This document shows positions 1 through 7,855 of a stretch of DNA of 64,000 nucleotides, piece by piece. The DNA is from Candidatus Pelagibacter communis (lineage in GTDB: Bacteria > Pseudomonadota > Alphaproteobacteria > Pelagibacterales > Pelagibacteraceae), in contig NZ_CVST01000040.1 of NCBI RefSeq assembly GCF_001180225.1, positions 1-64,000 on the forward strand. The letters are read 5' to 3'. Below the pieces are notes generated by a model, which had not been told where the DNA came from, made no database searches, and worked only from the letters and a program-made list of their open reading frames with translations. The position numbers and the translations under genes are program-made. How positions within the stretch are numbered: position 1 is the first letter of the stretch; the number at the start of each line of letters is the position of its first letter.

Positions 1-27
1 ATGTTTTTTTAATTTTATAAATTCCAT
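1..27 (-). CDS. Start of a leftward gene cut by the window edge, possibly rsmH
   Basis: An ATG on the minus strand at 27-25 opens a frame of nine codons (MEFIKLKKH) that is still open at the window edge. The RsmH (MraW) 16S rRNA methyltransferase family commonly starts with a short variable stretch followed by K-H-[IT]-P-V-L-L, so the visible end in KKH would fit. In many alphaproteobacteria the division/cell-wall cluster lies next to rnpB and an amidase gene, as here. Nine codons are far too few for an identification; the call rests on context. Confidence 0.35.
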
Positions 28-30
28 AAA

Positions 31-55
31 TGGGAATATATGGGAATATATGGGT
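31..55 (+). promoter_or_regulatory. TGGG direct repeat with 10-base period, MraZ-box-like
   Basis: Three TGGG motifs start at 31, 41 and 51, spaced exactly one helical turn; the first two 10-base units (TGGGAATATA) are identical. MraZ, the repressor of the division/cell-wall cluster, is known to bind TGGGN repeats separated by five bases. The repeat lies directly upstream of the leftward ATG at 27, but on the strand opposite to that gene. Whether it is a true operator cannot be decided here. Confidence 0.35.
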
Positions 56-267
56 ATTTAAAAAGATAGTCAAATGTTGATTCTCTGCTCAATTAAAGTC
101 ATTTTAAGAGGAAAATTCTAAGTAATGATTTGAAATTTGTGAGTTCTTTCATTTATTTGGTTACTGAAATAATGAGGATAATTATTAAAGCTCCATTTAA
201 ACTTATACTTCTAGCTATAAAAATAATTATATAGATATTTAATTTTTTTGTTTTTTTAAACTCTGAG

Positions 268-625
268 GTGCCAGATAAACTATAAGCCGGGTTCTGTCAT
301 TTAAACCTATCATTTGTCTAGGCTTAAGATCACTCTTAAGCTCAAGCAACTAACCCTGATGACTAGCCAAGGACGGCTTTTAGTTTTACAACAATGTCAT
401 CTCTACTTAGTTTTGCTCCCAGTGGGGTTTTCCAGCGTTCATTGTTACCAATAGAACCGGTGCGCTCTTACCACACCTTTTCACCCTTGCCATGTTATGG
501 CGGTTTATTTTCTGTGGCACTATCCCTAGGGTTTCCCCCGCCAGGCATTACCTGGCACTGTGTCCTTGTAGAGCCCGGACTTTCCTCTTTAAAATAAATT
601 AAAGCGATAAGTCATTTATCTGGCA
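268..625 (-). ncRNA. rnpB: RNase P RNA (M1 RNA, bacterial type A)
   Basis: This is the catalytic RNA of RNase P, which removes 5' leaders from tRNA precursors. Read on the minus strand, it has the family's strongest signatures: GAGGAAAGTCCGGGCTC near the 5' end (about 587-571) and ACAGAACCCGGCTTAT near the 3' end (about 299-284), which form the P4 core. GCCAGATAAA at 624-615 and TTTATCTGGC at 279-270 pair perfectly to give helix P1, which sets the ends to within a few bases. The length of about 358 is normal. A 67-codon frame on the opposite strand inside the RNA is spurious. Confidence 0.95.
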
Positions 626-664
626 AAGTGAATTTATAATTAAACTTAAAAATTACAAGATAAT

Positions 665-1396
665 TTAATTCAGCTTTTTTATTAGGTTTTCACTTATTAA
701 CAAACATTCTTTATCAATTTTTCCATCTATCAATTCTTGTCGAAATCTTCTTTGAAATGCTACTGTGATATTTTTATTATATTTATTTTTATTTATTTTT
801 GAGTTCTTAGGATATCCAATTTTATAAAGATTATTTATAAATTTTATTTTTAATAGATTGCTTAATTTTAATTTTCTATAAACTTTAATTTCATTTGATT
901 TTAACTCATGCCAGATACCTATCTTTTTTTTTGACAAAAATTCCCACGGAAATTTTTCACCTGGATCTCTTTTTCTATCTGGTGCAATATCTGAATGACC
1001 TAATACAGATTTTGGATTAATTTTATATTTTTTAATAATATATCTTGTTAATTTAATTAAAGAATAAATTTGTTTTTTTGAAAATTTTTTATACTTAAAC
1101 TCATGACCAGGATTATTTATTTCAATTCCAATAGAGCTTTTATTTAAAGATTTAAATTTTTTCCAACTAGAAACTCCTGCATGCCAAGCAATATATGAGT
1201 CGGGTACCATTCTTAAAATTTCACCGTTATTTTTTATAAAGTAATGGCAACTTACTTTGGACTTAATATCTAATAATTTATCAATAGCTTTTTTCTCATT
1301 TTTCATTCCTGTATAATGAAAAATAATGAAATTAATTTTATCTAAACTCCTTTTTTTTGAATCAAAATTAGGTGAATAATTTGGATTAATTTTCAT
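665..1396 (-). CDS. ampD: N-acetylmuramoyl-L-alanine amidase, AmpD/AmiD type
   Basis: The enzyme cleaves the amide bond between MurNAc (or anhydro-MurNAc) and the stem peptide in peptidoglycan turnover. An Amidase_2 domain fills the first two thirds. Counting from the upstream TTG at 1423, the zinc ligands are H36 (in FHYTGM), H143 (LGHSD) and D153, with catalytic E101 (IGIEI) and K157. The last 80 residues resemble a peptidoglycan-binding domain (FQRRFRQ, then DGKID), as in AmiD. No signal peptide is visible, which favours a cytoplasmic AmpD-like recycling role. I chose ATG 1396, because TTG 1423 and GTG 1420 would only add nine or eight residues; no clear ribosome-binding site decides this. 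It sits between rnpB and the divergent mlaA. Confidence 0.85.
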   Translation of the reverse strand: MKINPNYSPNFDSKKRSLDKINFIIFHYTGMKNEKKAIDKLLDIKSKVSCHYFIKNNGEILRMVPDSYIAWHAGVSSWKKFKSLNKSSIGIEINNPGHEFKYKKFSKKQIYSLIKLTRYIIKKYKINPKSVLGHSDIAPDRKRDPGEKFPWEFLSKKKIGIWHELKSNEIKVYRKLKLSNLLKIKFINNLYKIGYPKNSKINKNKYNKNITVAFQRRFRQELIDGKIDKECLLISENLIKKLN

Positions 1397-1500
1397 GCTC
1401 AATTTGGGGTCTATTTTCACCAATTATTAAACACTTTATCGACATTTTTCTAATTTAAAAATTTCTTTATTATAAGAATTTATATAATATAAAGTGAGCA

Positions 1501-2307
1501 ATGCTTAAGAAAATATTAATAATCTCTGTTCTAATTTTACTACAAGGATTTAATGCCTACGCTGGATCAGATGGAGAAAACACTTTAAACAAAAATAAAA
1601 CTGAGCAAATAACAAAAACTAGAGACTGCTTTGAAAAGTTAAATAGAGCAACTTTTTCATTTAACCAAGGTCTTGATAAAGCATTATTAAAACCTATTGC
1701 AAAAGGATACAGAAAACTACCAGAAGGAGTGCAAACAGGTACAAGTAATGCAGTAAGAAATTTATCTAACTTAATAACAATCCCAAATAATGTTTTACAA
1801 GGTGATGTTAAAACTGCATTCGTTAATACGGGAAGATTATTAGTTAATAGTACTGTTGGAATTTTAGGATTTATTGACGTTGCTAATAAAATGGGATTTC
1901 CAAAATACGAAAGAGAAGATTACGGTCAGACATTAGGTAAATGGGGATTTGGGCCAGGTTGCTACCTTGTGCTTCCAGTACTAGGACCATCTACCGTTAG
2001 GGACACTACAGGATCATTTGTTAATGTATTAGGTGGAGACCCTTGGTATAATGCATCTACTCATGGTAACAATGAATTTTTGAGTGAGGGAGTTTATTTA
2101 GCATCTAAAGGTATAAGTGGTATCGAATTTAGAGCAAATAACATAGAGTCACTTGAAAACCTTGAAAAAAATTCAATAGATTTTTATGCCTCTATCAGAA
2201 GTCTATATTTACAAGATAGAGAAAATAAAATTAAAAATCTTCAAAGAGGAAACTTAGAAATAATTTTTGAAGATGATAATGGCTGGGAAGAAATCGAAAA
2301 CAAATAA
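1501..2307 (+). CDS. mlaA: MlaA (VacJ) outer-membrane lipid-asymmetry protein
   Basis: MlaA takes misplaced phospholipids from the outer leaflet of the outer membrane and passes them to periplasmic MlaC. The 268-residue protein has a signal peptide ending near A-Y-A-G (residues 19-22) and the family core: FEKLNRATFSFN, the KGYRKLPEGVQ stretch, an NNVLQGD segment, and the hallmark EREDYGQTLGKWG block followed by YLVLPVLGPSTVRDTTG. E. coli MlaA is a lipoprotein; this copy has no lipobox cysteine at the signal cleavage site, so anchoring may depend on the amphipathic body. mlaC follows after 17 bases, forming an operon. The other Mla genes (B, D, E, F) are not in the window. Confidence 0.92.
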   Translation: MLKKILIISVLILLQGFNAYAGSDGENTLNKNKTEQITKTRDCFEKLNRATFSFNQGLDKALLKPIAKGYRKLPEGVQTGTSNAVRNLSNLITIPNNVLQGDVKTAFVNTGRLLVNSTVGILGFIDVANKMGFPKYEREDYGQTLGKWGFGPGCYLVLPVLGPSTVRDTTGSFVNVLGGDPWYNASTHGNNEFLSEGVYLASKGISGIEFRANNIESLENLEKNSIDFYASIRSLYLQDRENKIKNLQRGNLEIIFEDDNGWEEIENK

Positions 2308-2324
2308 TTAATTATTCCAATAAA

Positions 2325-2909
2325 ATGAAAAAATTACTTATATTATTGGTCTTGTTTAATCTCAATTTAACAAATAGCTTCTCAATTGAAGCAGATGTTT
2401 TTGTTCAGTCTACTGTAAATAGAGCTGCTGAAACTTTAAGTAGTGGTTTAACTAAAGAGGAAAGGATGGATGAATTGAAATCGATAGCTTTAGACACAGT
2501 TGATATAAGAGGTATAGGTTTCTATTCGCTTGGAGCACATAGGAAAAGTGCGTCTGATGAACAAAAAAATGAATATGAAAAAGTATTCACTGAATATTTT
2601 TTACAAAGTTTCTCAAGTAGATTGGCAGAGTATTCTAATCCAATTATAAACGTCGATTCAAAAAAAAAAATAAATGAAAATTACACTATAGTCTCGAGCA
2701 CTCTTGCGGCGACTGATAAGAGACCAGCTGTAAAAATAGATTGGAGAATTTATACAAAAAATAAGGAACAACCACTTATTAGAGATCTTATTATTGAGGG
2801 ATTAAGTTTAGCAAGAACTCAGAAAGAGGAATTTAATTCAATTATCCTGAGTGCTGATGGTGATATCAATGCATTAATTTCAAAATTAAGGGATTTTTCA
2901 AACAGCTAA
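2325..2909 (+). CDS. mlaC: MlaC periplasmic phospholipid carrier
   Basis: The 194-residue secreted protein belongs to the MlaC/Ttg2D family, which shuttles phospholipid between the outer-membrane MlaA complex and the inner-membrane MlaFEDB transporter. It has a cleavable N-terminal signal (about 20 residues), then the family pattern: a helical start, the middle segment DIRGIGFYSLGAHRK, the segment YFLQSFSSRLAEYSN, and a C-terminal LIIEGLSLARTQKEEFNSII stretch that lines the lipid pocket. Length and order match the family. It lies 17 bases after mlaA and 6 bases before the next membrane protein gene, so all three are probably cotranscribed. Confidence 0.9.
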   Translation: MKKLLILLVLFNLNLTNSFSIEADVFVQSTVNRAAETLSSGLTKEERMDELKSIALDTVDIRGIGFYSLGAHRKSASDEQKNEYEKVFTEYFLQSFSSRLAEYSNPIINVDSKKKINENYTIVSSTLAATDKRPAVKIDWRIYTKNKEQPLIRDLIIEGLSLARTQKEEFNSIILSADGDINALISKLRDFSNS

Positions 2910-2915
2910 TAAATT

Positions 2916-3386
2916 TTGAATATTTCAACTAAATCTGTACTTTTAATTTCAGCTTTAACTTCTTCATTTTTTTTAATTTATTCATCATACAAAGGGACAA
3001 TTTTATACTTTGTTAATGAAGCATTAGAAGACACTTTTGTAGGTGGAAGTACATCTGATATTTCAATTTACCTGTGGTTTACTATTTCTGGAATTTTAAT
3101 ACTCATAACTCTCATGTTTCTTTTTTTTTTAAAAATAAAAGATTTAAAAAGTCAAAAGATAATTGTTGCGTGTTTAACAGTTTTTTGGATTACAATTTCA
3201 ATATTTTTAATACTTATAAATTTATCAAATTTTTGGATTTCGTTGATTACATTAACTGTTGGTGTTCTTTCATTTTTAGCTACGAAAAATCTCAAAAAAA
3301 TAATAATTGCTGAATTAAATAAAAAAGGGTTAACGGATAAAGAAATACACCTTTTGCAGAAACTAGCAGGTATATCAAAAGATTAA
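2916..3386 (+). CDS. Four-helix integral membrane protein of unknown function
   Basis: The 156-residue protein begins with TTG, six bases after mlaC. It has four strongly hydrophobic segments, roughly residues 8-25, 50-72, 82-102 and 105-122, and a short charged C-terminal tail (KKGLTDKEIHLLQKLAGISKD) likely in the cytoplasm. I recognise no catalytic motif or named family. Tight linkage to mlaA-mlaC suggests an envelope role, but that is only inference from position. A shorter frame in another register (3074-3313) is a shadow. Confidence 0.7.
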   Translation: MNISTKSVLLISALTSSFFLIYSSYKGTILYFVNEALEDTFVGGSTSDISIYLWFTISGILILITLMFLFFLKIKDLKSQKIIVACLTVFWITISIFLILINLSNFWISLITLTVGVLSFLATKNLKKIIIAELNKKGLTDKEIHLLQKLAGISKD

Positions 3387-3389
3387 TTA

Positions 3390-3466
3390 TGGTGGGCCCG
3401 CCAGGACTCGAACCTGGGACCAATACATTATGAGTGTACTGCTCTAACCAACTGAGCTACAGGCCC
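3390..3466 (-). tRNA. tRNA with anticodon CAT (Ile2 or elongator Met)
   Basis: A complete 77-base tRNA with CCA encoded (3392-3390). Acceptor stem GGGCCTG pairs with CGGGCCC, the D arm has AGTTGGTTA with the conserved GG, the anticodon loop is CTCATAA (anticodon at 3432-3430), and the T loop is canonical TTCGAGT. A CAT anticodon can be initiator Met, elongator Met or Ile2 (read as AUA after lysidine modification). The 1-72 pair is G-C, so it is not an initiator. Positions 4 and 5 are C-C paired with G-G, as in E. coli tRNA-Ile2, where they help the lysidine enzyme TilS choose its substrate; this tilts towards Ile2 without proving it. Confidence 0.93.
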
Positions 3467-3497
3467 AAAACAATAGTTAGTTATATCATTTTTATTA

Positions 3498-3518
3498 ACT
3501 TATCAATTAAAGATAAGT
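3498..3518. other. Short inverted repeat between the two tRNA genes
   Basis: ACTTATC (3498-3504) and GATAAGT (3512-3518) form a seven-pair stem with a seven-base loop between the tRNA-Val and tRNA-CAT genes. On the minus strand it is followed by only a weak T/A-rich tract, so a processing hairpin is as likely as a terminator. Confidence 0.25.
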
Positions 3519-3524
3519 GAATAA

Positions 3525-3599
3525 TGGTGGGCCGTGTTGGTTACGCTCCAACTACCCCTGCAATGTCAATGCAGTACTCTACTATTGAGCTAACGGCCC
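3525..3599 (-). tRNA. Atypical tRNA-Val(GAC) with non-canonical D and T loops
   Basis: On the minus strand this 75-base gene folds as a full cloverleaf with encoded CCA: acceptor GGGCCGT/ACGGCCC (7 perfect pairs), D stem GCTC/GAGT, anticodon stem CTGCA/TGCAG, loop TTGACAT (anticodon GAC at 3567-3565), and T stem GTTGG/CCAAC (5 perfect pairs). The loops are odd. The T loop (3547-3541) is AGCGTAA instead of TTCRANY, and the D loop (3586-3580) is AATAGTA with a single G instead of the GG pair. Normal tRNAs use G18-psi55 and G19-C56 to lock these loops; both sides are changed here. All stems are intact, so it does not look like a decaying copy. It lies just downstream of rpoD. Confidence 0.75.
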
Positions 3600-3602
3600 A
3601 AT

Positions 3603-5426
3603 CTAACTTTCTAAGAAACTTTTTAGTTGTTTAGATCTACTTGGGTGCTTTAATTTTCTAAGAGCCTTGGCCTCAATCTGCCTAATTCTTTCTCTTGTTA
3701 CAGAAAACTGTAAACCTACTTCCTCTAAAGTGTGATCGGTATTCATACCTACCCCAAATCTCATTCTTAATACTCTTTCCTCTCTTGGGGTTAAGGTAGA
3801 TAGAATTTTTGTAGTTGCCTCTCCAAGGTTAGATTTAATGGCTTGCTCTAATGGAGCTAAAGCTTTCGTATCTTCTATAAAGTCTCCTAAACTACTATCT
3901 TCTTCGTCACCAACTGGTTTCTCAAGAGAAACTGGTTCTTTAGAAATTTTTAATACTTTTCTAACTTTGTCTAACGGCATTCTTAATTTTTGTGCCAACT
4001 CTTCTGGAGTAGCTTCTCTTCCAAACTCACTAAGTATTAACCTTTGAGTTCTGACAATTTTGTTTATAGTTTCAATCATATGAACAGGTATACGAATTGT
4101 TCTTGCTTGATCTGCAATTGATCTAGTAATTGCTTGTCTAATCCACCAAGTTGCATAAGTTGAAAATTTATATCCCCTTCTGTACTCAAACTTATCAACT
4201 GCTTTCATTAACCCAATGTTACCTTCTTGAATTAGATCTAAAAACTGTAATCCTCTATTTGTGTATTTTTTAGCTATTGAAATTACTAATCTAAGATTAG
4301 CTTCAACCATTTCCTTTTTGGCTATTCTTGATTCTTTTTCACCCTTTTGAACTCTACTTACTAGTTTTTTGAAATCAGTTACTGAAATTCCTAATTTGTG
4401 ACTTATTTCAATAAGTCTTTCTCTAATATTTTTAAATTCATCTTTATTTTTAGCAAAAAATTGCTTCCAAACTAAATTAGTATCTAAAAACTTTTTAAGA
4501 TTAGGATTAATTTCGTTTCCTACATAAAACTTTATAAATTCGTTTCTTGGTATTTTTTGATCCATTGCAAGTCTTAAAAGATTTCCTTCTAAAGAAATTA
4601 TTTTTTTATTCTCAACATAATGTTTTTGAACAAGTTCTTCTAAAACAGAAGGAGATAATTGAAGTGATTTAATATTTTCTAAAATATCATTTACAATTTT
4701 TTCATAGCCTTTTTCTTTCGCAGGTGTAAAATTCTGAGAATTTAAGACACAATCTAACTTTTCTTTCTGATACTTAATTAGTTTTGTATATTCTTTGGTT
4801 AATGTATTTACTGTTTTTAATACTTTAGGTTTAATTTCTGTCTCCATTGCAGCAAGAGTAGGATTGAAATCATCATCTTCATCTGAAGAACCATCTTCTT
4901 TATCTGTTTCACCAGCATTTTTTTGTTTAGCACTTGGTCCTGTTGACTCATCTTCCATATAGTTTGTATCGATATCTATAATTTCTCTAACTAATATTTC
5001 ATCTTTTTGAAGTTTGTCATTCCACTCAAAAAATTGTTGTGCTGTTATTGGACTTTGTGATAACGCAATTAACATTACATCCTTTCCAGCTTCTATTCTT
5101 TTTGCAATTGCAATTTCACCTTCTCTTGAAAGTAACTCAACACCTCCCATTTCTCGAAGATACATTCTGATAGGGTCGTCACTTTTCTCAATTGTTTTGC
5201 CTTCTTCTTTATTTGAATTTTCTTTTTTTCTTAGTACTTTAAAATCTGATTTTCTTTCAACTAATGAAATATTTTCATCTAAGATATGGATAAAAGCTTG
5301 AGCAAGATTTTCGTCTGACAAATTTCTTTTACCTAAAGATTTGCTTAATTCTTCGTAAGTTATAAAGCCTCTATGGGTTCCTCGACCCATTAGTCTAGCA
5401 AATGATTTTGTAATAATTCTTTCCAC
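3603..5426 (-). CDS. rpoD: RNA polymerase primary sigma factor RpoD (sigma-70)
   Basis: This sigma factor directs RNA polymerase to housekeeping promoters. All regions are present: 1.1 (RGFITYEEL), 1.2 ([11 protein letters not shown]), an acidic non-conserved insert, 2.1-2.4 ([35 protein letters not shown], then [15 protein letters not shown]), 3 ([11 protein letters not shown]), and 4 with its helix-turn-helix ([27 protein letters not shown]). The open frame extends to TTG 5459, but GTG 5426 gives a start that matches region 1.1 better ([16 protein letters not shown]); ATG in ARLMGRG is a third choice. dnaG lies immediately upstream in the same direction, the usual macromolecular-synthesis pairing. 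Confidence 0.96.
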   Translation of the reverse strand: MERIITKSFARLMGRGTHRGFITYEELSKSLGKRNLSDENLAQAFIHILDENISLVERKSDFKVLRKKENSNKEEGKTIEKSDDPIRMYLREMGGVELLSREGEIAIAKRIEAGKDVMLIALSQSPITAQQFFEWNDKLQKDEILVREIIDIDTNYMEDESTGPSAKQKNAGETDKEDGSSDEDDDFNPTLAAMETEIKPKVLKTVNTLTKEYTKLIKYQKEKLDCVLNSQNFTPAKEKGYEKIVNDILENIKSLQLSPSVLEELVQKHYVENKKIISLEGNLLRLAMDQKIPRNEFIKFYVGNEINPNLKKFLDTNLVWKQFFAKNKDEFKNIRERLIEISHKLGISVTDFKKLVSRVQKGEKESRIAKKEMVEANLRLVISIAKKYTNRGLQFLDLIQEGNIGLMKAVDKFEYRRGYKFSTYATWWIRQAITRSIADQARTIRIPVHMIETINKIVRTQRLILSEFGREATPEELAQKLRMPLDKVRKVLKISKEPVSLEKPVGDEEDSSLGDFIEDTKALAPLEQAIKSNLGEATTKILSTLTPREERVLRMRFGVGMNTDHTLEEVGLQFSVTRERIRQIEAKALRKLKHPSRSKQLKSFLES

Positions 5427-5491
5427 AGCGATAAAGTTGAAAGTCTTATATAATGTCAAATCTGTAAAAATCCATTACAAATTTGTCCAGA

Positions 5492-7267
5492 TTAATTGAG
5501 ATTCTGCTTTTTTTTGAGCTCTTTTAGCTCATTAAATGTGCTCTCACTCATATCGACTGAAAACTTCGATTCTAACTCTTGAATTCTAAACTCAAGATCA
5601 TAATTCATTAAATCTCGTGAAATATCATCAAGCAATTCAATGATTTTCTGGTCATCTTCAGAATTATTTTTTAAAATATATTTTATTGGTGCAAATTTAT
5701 TTATTTTTTCAATTATCTGACTATCCAAATTTAAATCCTGAACAGCTATTTGATTTTCAGATTTTAAAGCTTCAATTATTTGATTAAAGATTTTTTTATT
5801 AACTTCAGTAAATAATTTAATATTTTCAATCAAATGAATATTTGATTGTATTAAGTTTAAATTATTAATTACCAAATAAATTAAAGAAAATTCTTTAAGC
5901 TCAACTCCAGATAAAGATTGGCTTTCATTATAATACTTCTTTGTAGTATCTAAAGATTTAGTAGGTTTTTTATAATTTTTTTTATTTTTTTGATTTGAAT
6001 GAGGAGTTAATTCTGCAATTTTCTCTAAAAAATATTCTAATACATACTTTTTTATATAATCATCCTTAATAGTATTTGTTACCTCTCTTAATCTTTTTTC
6101 GAAAATAGCCATAGAAGAAGGGTTGTTTTCAGTTTGTTTTTTGTAGTGACTAAAAATAAATTGATGAATTGATAACTTAGATTGTTTAGTAAATTCTATG
6201 AAATTAGCTTTTCCATTTTTATTCACATAACTGTCAGGGTCTTCTTTGTTTGGTAAAAATAAGAATGAAATTTGTTTTTCTGGTTTTAATTCTTTAATTG
6301 AATTTTCTGCAGCTCTTAATGCTGCTTTATAACCACTTTCATCACCATCAAAACATATAATTATATCATCAAAAAATTGGTTAAGAATTTGAATTTGTTT
6401 ATCAGTTAGTGAGGTACCAAGATTTGCAACAGCATTATAAATTCCATTTTTACTTAACCCAACAACATCCATATAACCCTCGACTAAATAAATATGATCT
6501 AATTTGTTTGATAATTTTCTAGCTAAATCTAGATTGTATAAGTTTGATCCTTTTTTAAAAAATAAAGTTTCAGGTGAGTTAATATATTTTGCAAGATAAT
6601 CTAGGTTTTCTATTATTCTTCCACCTAAAGCAATTGGTTGACCAGTTATGTTATTAATTGGAAAAATTAATCTTCCTCTAAATCTTTCGACATAAATCTT
6701 CTTTTTTTCATCTAAATAAAATAACCCAGTTTCAATTAAAGTTTGTTCACTATATTTATTTTTTAATTGCTCAAATATATTTGGATTTTTTTCAACATAT
6801 CCCATTTTGAATTTTTTTACGTCTTCTTTACTTAAAGATCGATTTTTTAAATATTCTCTAGCATTTGAATATTGTTCATTTTTAATTAATTCATTATGGT
6901 AAAAATCAACATATTCATTAAAGATTAATTTATATTCATTCCACTTTTTTTCTCTTTCTTCATCTTTTTTTGAAAACAAATAAGGTTGCATGCCAGCTAG
7001 TTGCGCCAAATGCTTAACGGCTTCTCCGAACTTTAAATTTTGAGTTTTCATTATAAAATCAAAAATATTTCCATGTTCTGAGGTAGCAAAACAATGATAA
7101 AATTCTTTTTCATCATTAACTGTAAATGAAGGTGTTTTTTCGTTTTTAAATGGAGATAAACCTACAAATTCTTTACCTCTTTTTTTTAATGAAACTGTTT
7201 TTGAAACAACGGTAGACACTTTCAACCGTGTCTTAATTTCATCTAAATACTCTTTGGGGTATTTCAT
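5492..7267 (-). CDS. dnaG: DNA primase DnaG with degenerate zinc-binding site
   Basis: DnaG synthesises RNA primers on the lagging strand. The order is N-terminal zinc-binding-type domain (residues 1-100), RNA polymerase core with Toprim (EGYMDVVGL and CFDGDESGY, about residues 260-320), and a divergent helicase-binding C-terminus; 591 residues is normal. The zinc site is unusual. The family pattern CPFHNEKTPSF...YHCFGC reads SPFKNEKTPSF...YHCFAT here: S38 for Cys, K41 for His, T62 for the last Cys, with only C59 kept. The surrounding fold is well conserved, so this is loss of metal ligands rather than a frame error. Its ATG overlaps the yqeY stop (TAATG). Confidence 0.95.
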   Translation of the reverse strand: MKYPKEYLDEIKTRLKVSTVVSKTVSLKKRGKEFVGLSPFKNEKTPSFTVNDEKEFYHCFATSEHGNIFDFIMKTQNLKFGEAVKHLAQLAGMQPYLFSKKDEEREKKWNEYKLIFNEYVDFYHNELIKNEQYSNAREYLKNRSLSKEDVKKFKMGYVEKNPNIFEQLKNKYSEQTLIETGLFYLDEKKKIYVERFRGRLIFPINNITGQPIALGGRIIENLDYLAKYINSPETLFFKKGSNLYNLDLARKLSNKLDHIYLVEGYMDVVGLSKNGIYNAVANLGTSLTDKQIQILNQFFDDIIICFDGDESGYKAALRAAENSIKELKPEKQISFLFLPNKEDPDSYVNKNGKANFIEFTKQSKLSIHQFIFSHYKKQTENNPSSMAIFEKRLREVTNTIKDDYIKKYVLEYFLEKIAELTPHSNQKNKKNYKKPTKSLDTTKKYYNESQSLSGVELKEFSLIYLVINNLNLIQSNIHLIENIKLFTEVNKKIFNQIIEALKSENQIAVQDLNLDSQIIEKINKFAPIKYILKNNSEDDQKIIELLDDISRDLMNYDLEFRIQELESKFSVDMSESTFNELKELKKKQNLN

Positions 7268-7728
7268 TAACTATTCAATAATTCCTTAATTATTGATCCA
7301 GCTTTAGAAAAATCAATTTCATCAGAATGAGATTTCTTTAACTCACCCATTATTTTGCCCATATCTTTAATCGAACTAGCACCTAATTTTGAGATTAATT
7401 CAGCGCATAATTTTTTTGTGTCCTCTTCACTCATTTGTTTAGGCAAAAAACTAGTTAAAATATCATATTCATTTTGTTCAACTTCTAACAGATCTGTTCT
7501 GTTATTTTTTTTATAAATCTCAATAGATTCGGCTCTTTGTTTAACCATTTTTTTAAGAAGCTTTTTAATATCTTCATCATCTGTATCTTTTTTGTTGGGC
7601 CCAGAACGATTTGCAATGTCTAAATCCTTAATAGAAGATAAAATTAACCTGTAGGTTGATATTTTATTTTTATCTTTTGATTTTAGAGCATTTTTATATT
7701 CGTTTTCGATAGTGTTCTTTAATGACAT
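7267..7728 (-). CDS. GatB/YqeY-domain protein
   Basis: The 153-residue protein matches the YqeY family, stand-alone relatives of the C-terminal helical domain of the amidotransferase GatB, which contacts tRNA. Visible hallmarks are the N-terminal ALKSKDKNKISTYRLILSSI segment, the central EIYKKNNRTDLLEVEQNEYDILTSFLPKQMSEE block, and the C-terminal DMGKIMGELK stretch. Length is typical (about 150). It is the first gene of a yqeY-dnaG-rpoD operon, overlapping dnaG by one base, and is divergent from carA across a 127-base gap. The cellular role of the family is not firmly known; a tRNA-related role is an inference from the domain. Confidence 0.9.
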   Translation of the reverse strand: MSLKNTIENEYKNALKSKDKNKISTYRLILSSIKDLDIANRSGPNKKDTDDEDIKKLLKKMVKQRAESIEIYKKNNRTDLLEVEQNEYDILTSFLPKQMSEEDTKKLCAELISKLGASSIKDMGKIMGELKKSHSDEIDFSKAGSIIKELLNS

Positions 7729-7855
7729 AATTTTTTTAATCTACTTCAAAGAAAAAATTCTTCAAAAGAAAAATTGTTTTTTTACAATTTTATAATACAT
7801 CTCTGTTGCGATAATAAAGCAATTATTGTATTAACCTTTAACTCATGAGTTGTAA
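7729..7855. promoter_or_regulatory. Divergent intergenic region between yqeY and carA
   Basis: The 127-base gap must hold promoters for the leftward yqeY-dnaG-rpoD operon and the rightward carAB operon. It is very AT rich with several TATAAT-like hexamers (for example TATAAT at 7790-7795). I see no attenuator hairpin, uracil-type leader peptide or recognisable riboswitch. Confidence 0.35.

Noticed and set aside
394-597. 67-codon plus-strand open frame
   Set aside because: It lies wholly inside the RNase P RNA gene on the other strand; the RNA signatures explain the sequence.
5424-5459. TTGACA at 5459-5454 on the minus strand as a rpoD promoter
   Set aside because: It overlaps the longest rpoD frame, and no good -10 hexamer lies 16-18 bases downstream (best is CTTTAT, three of six matches).
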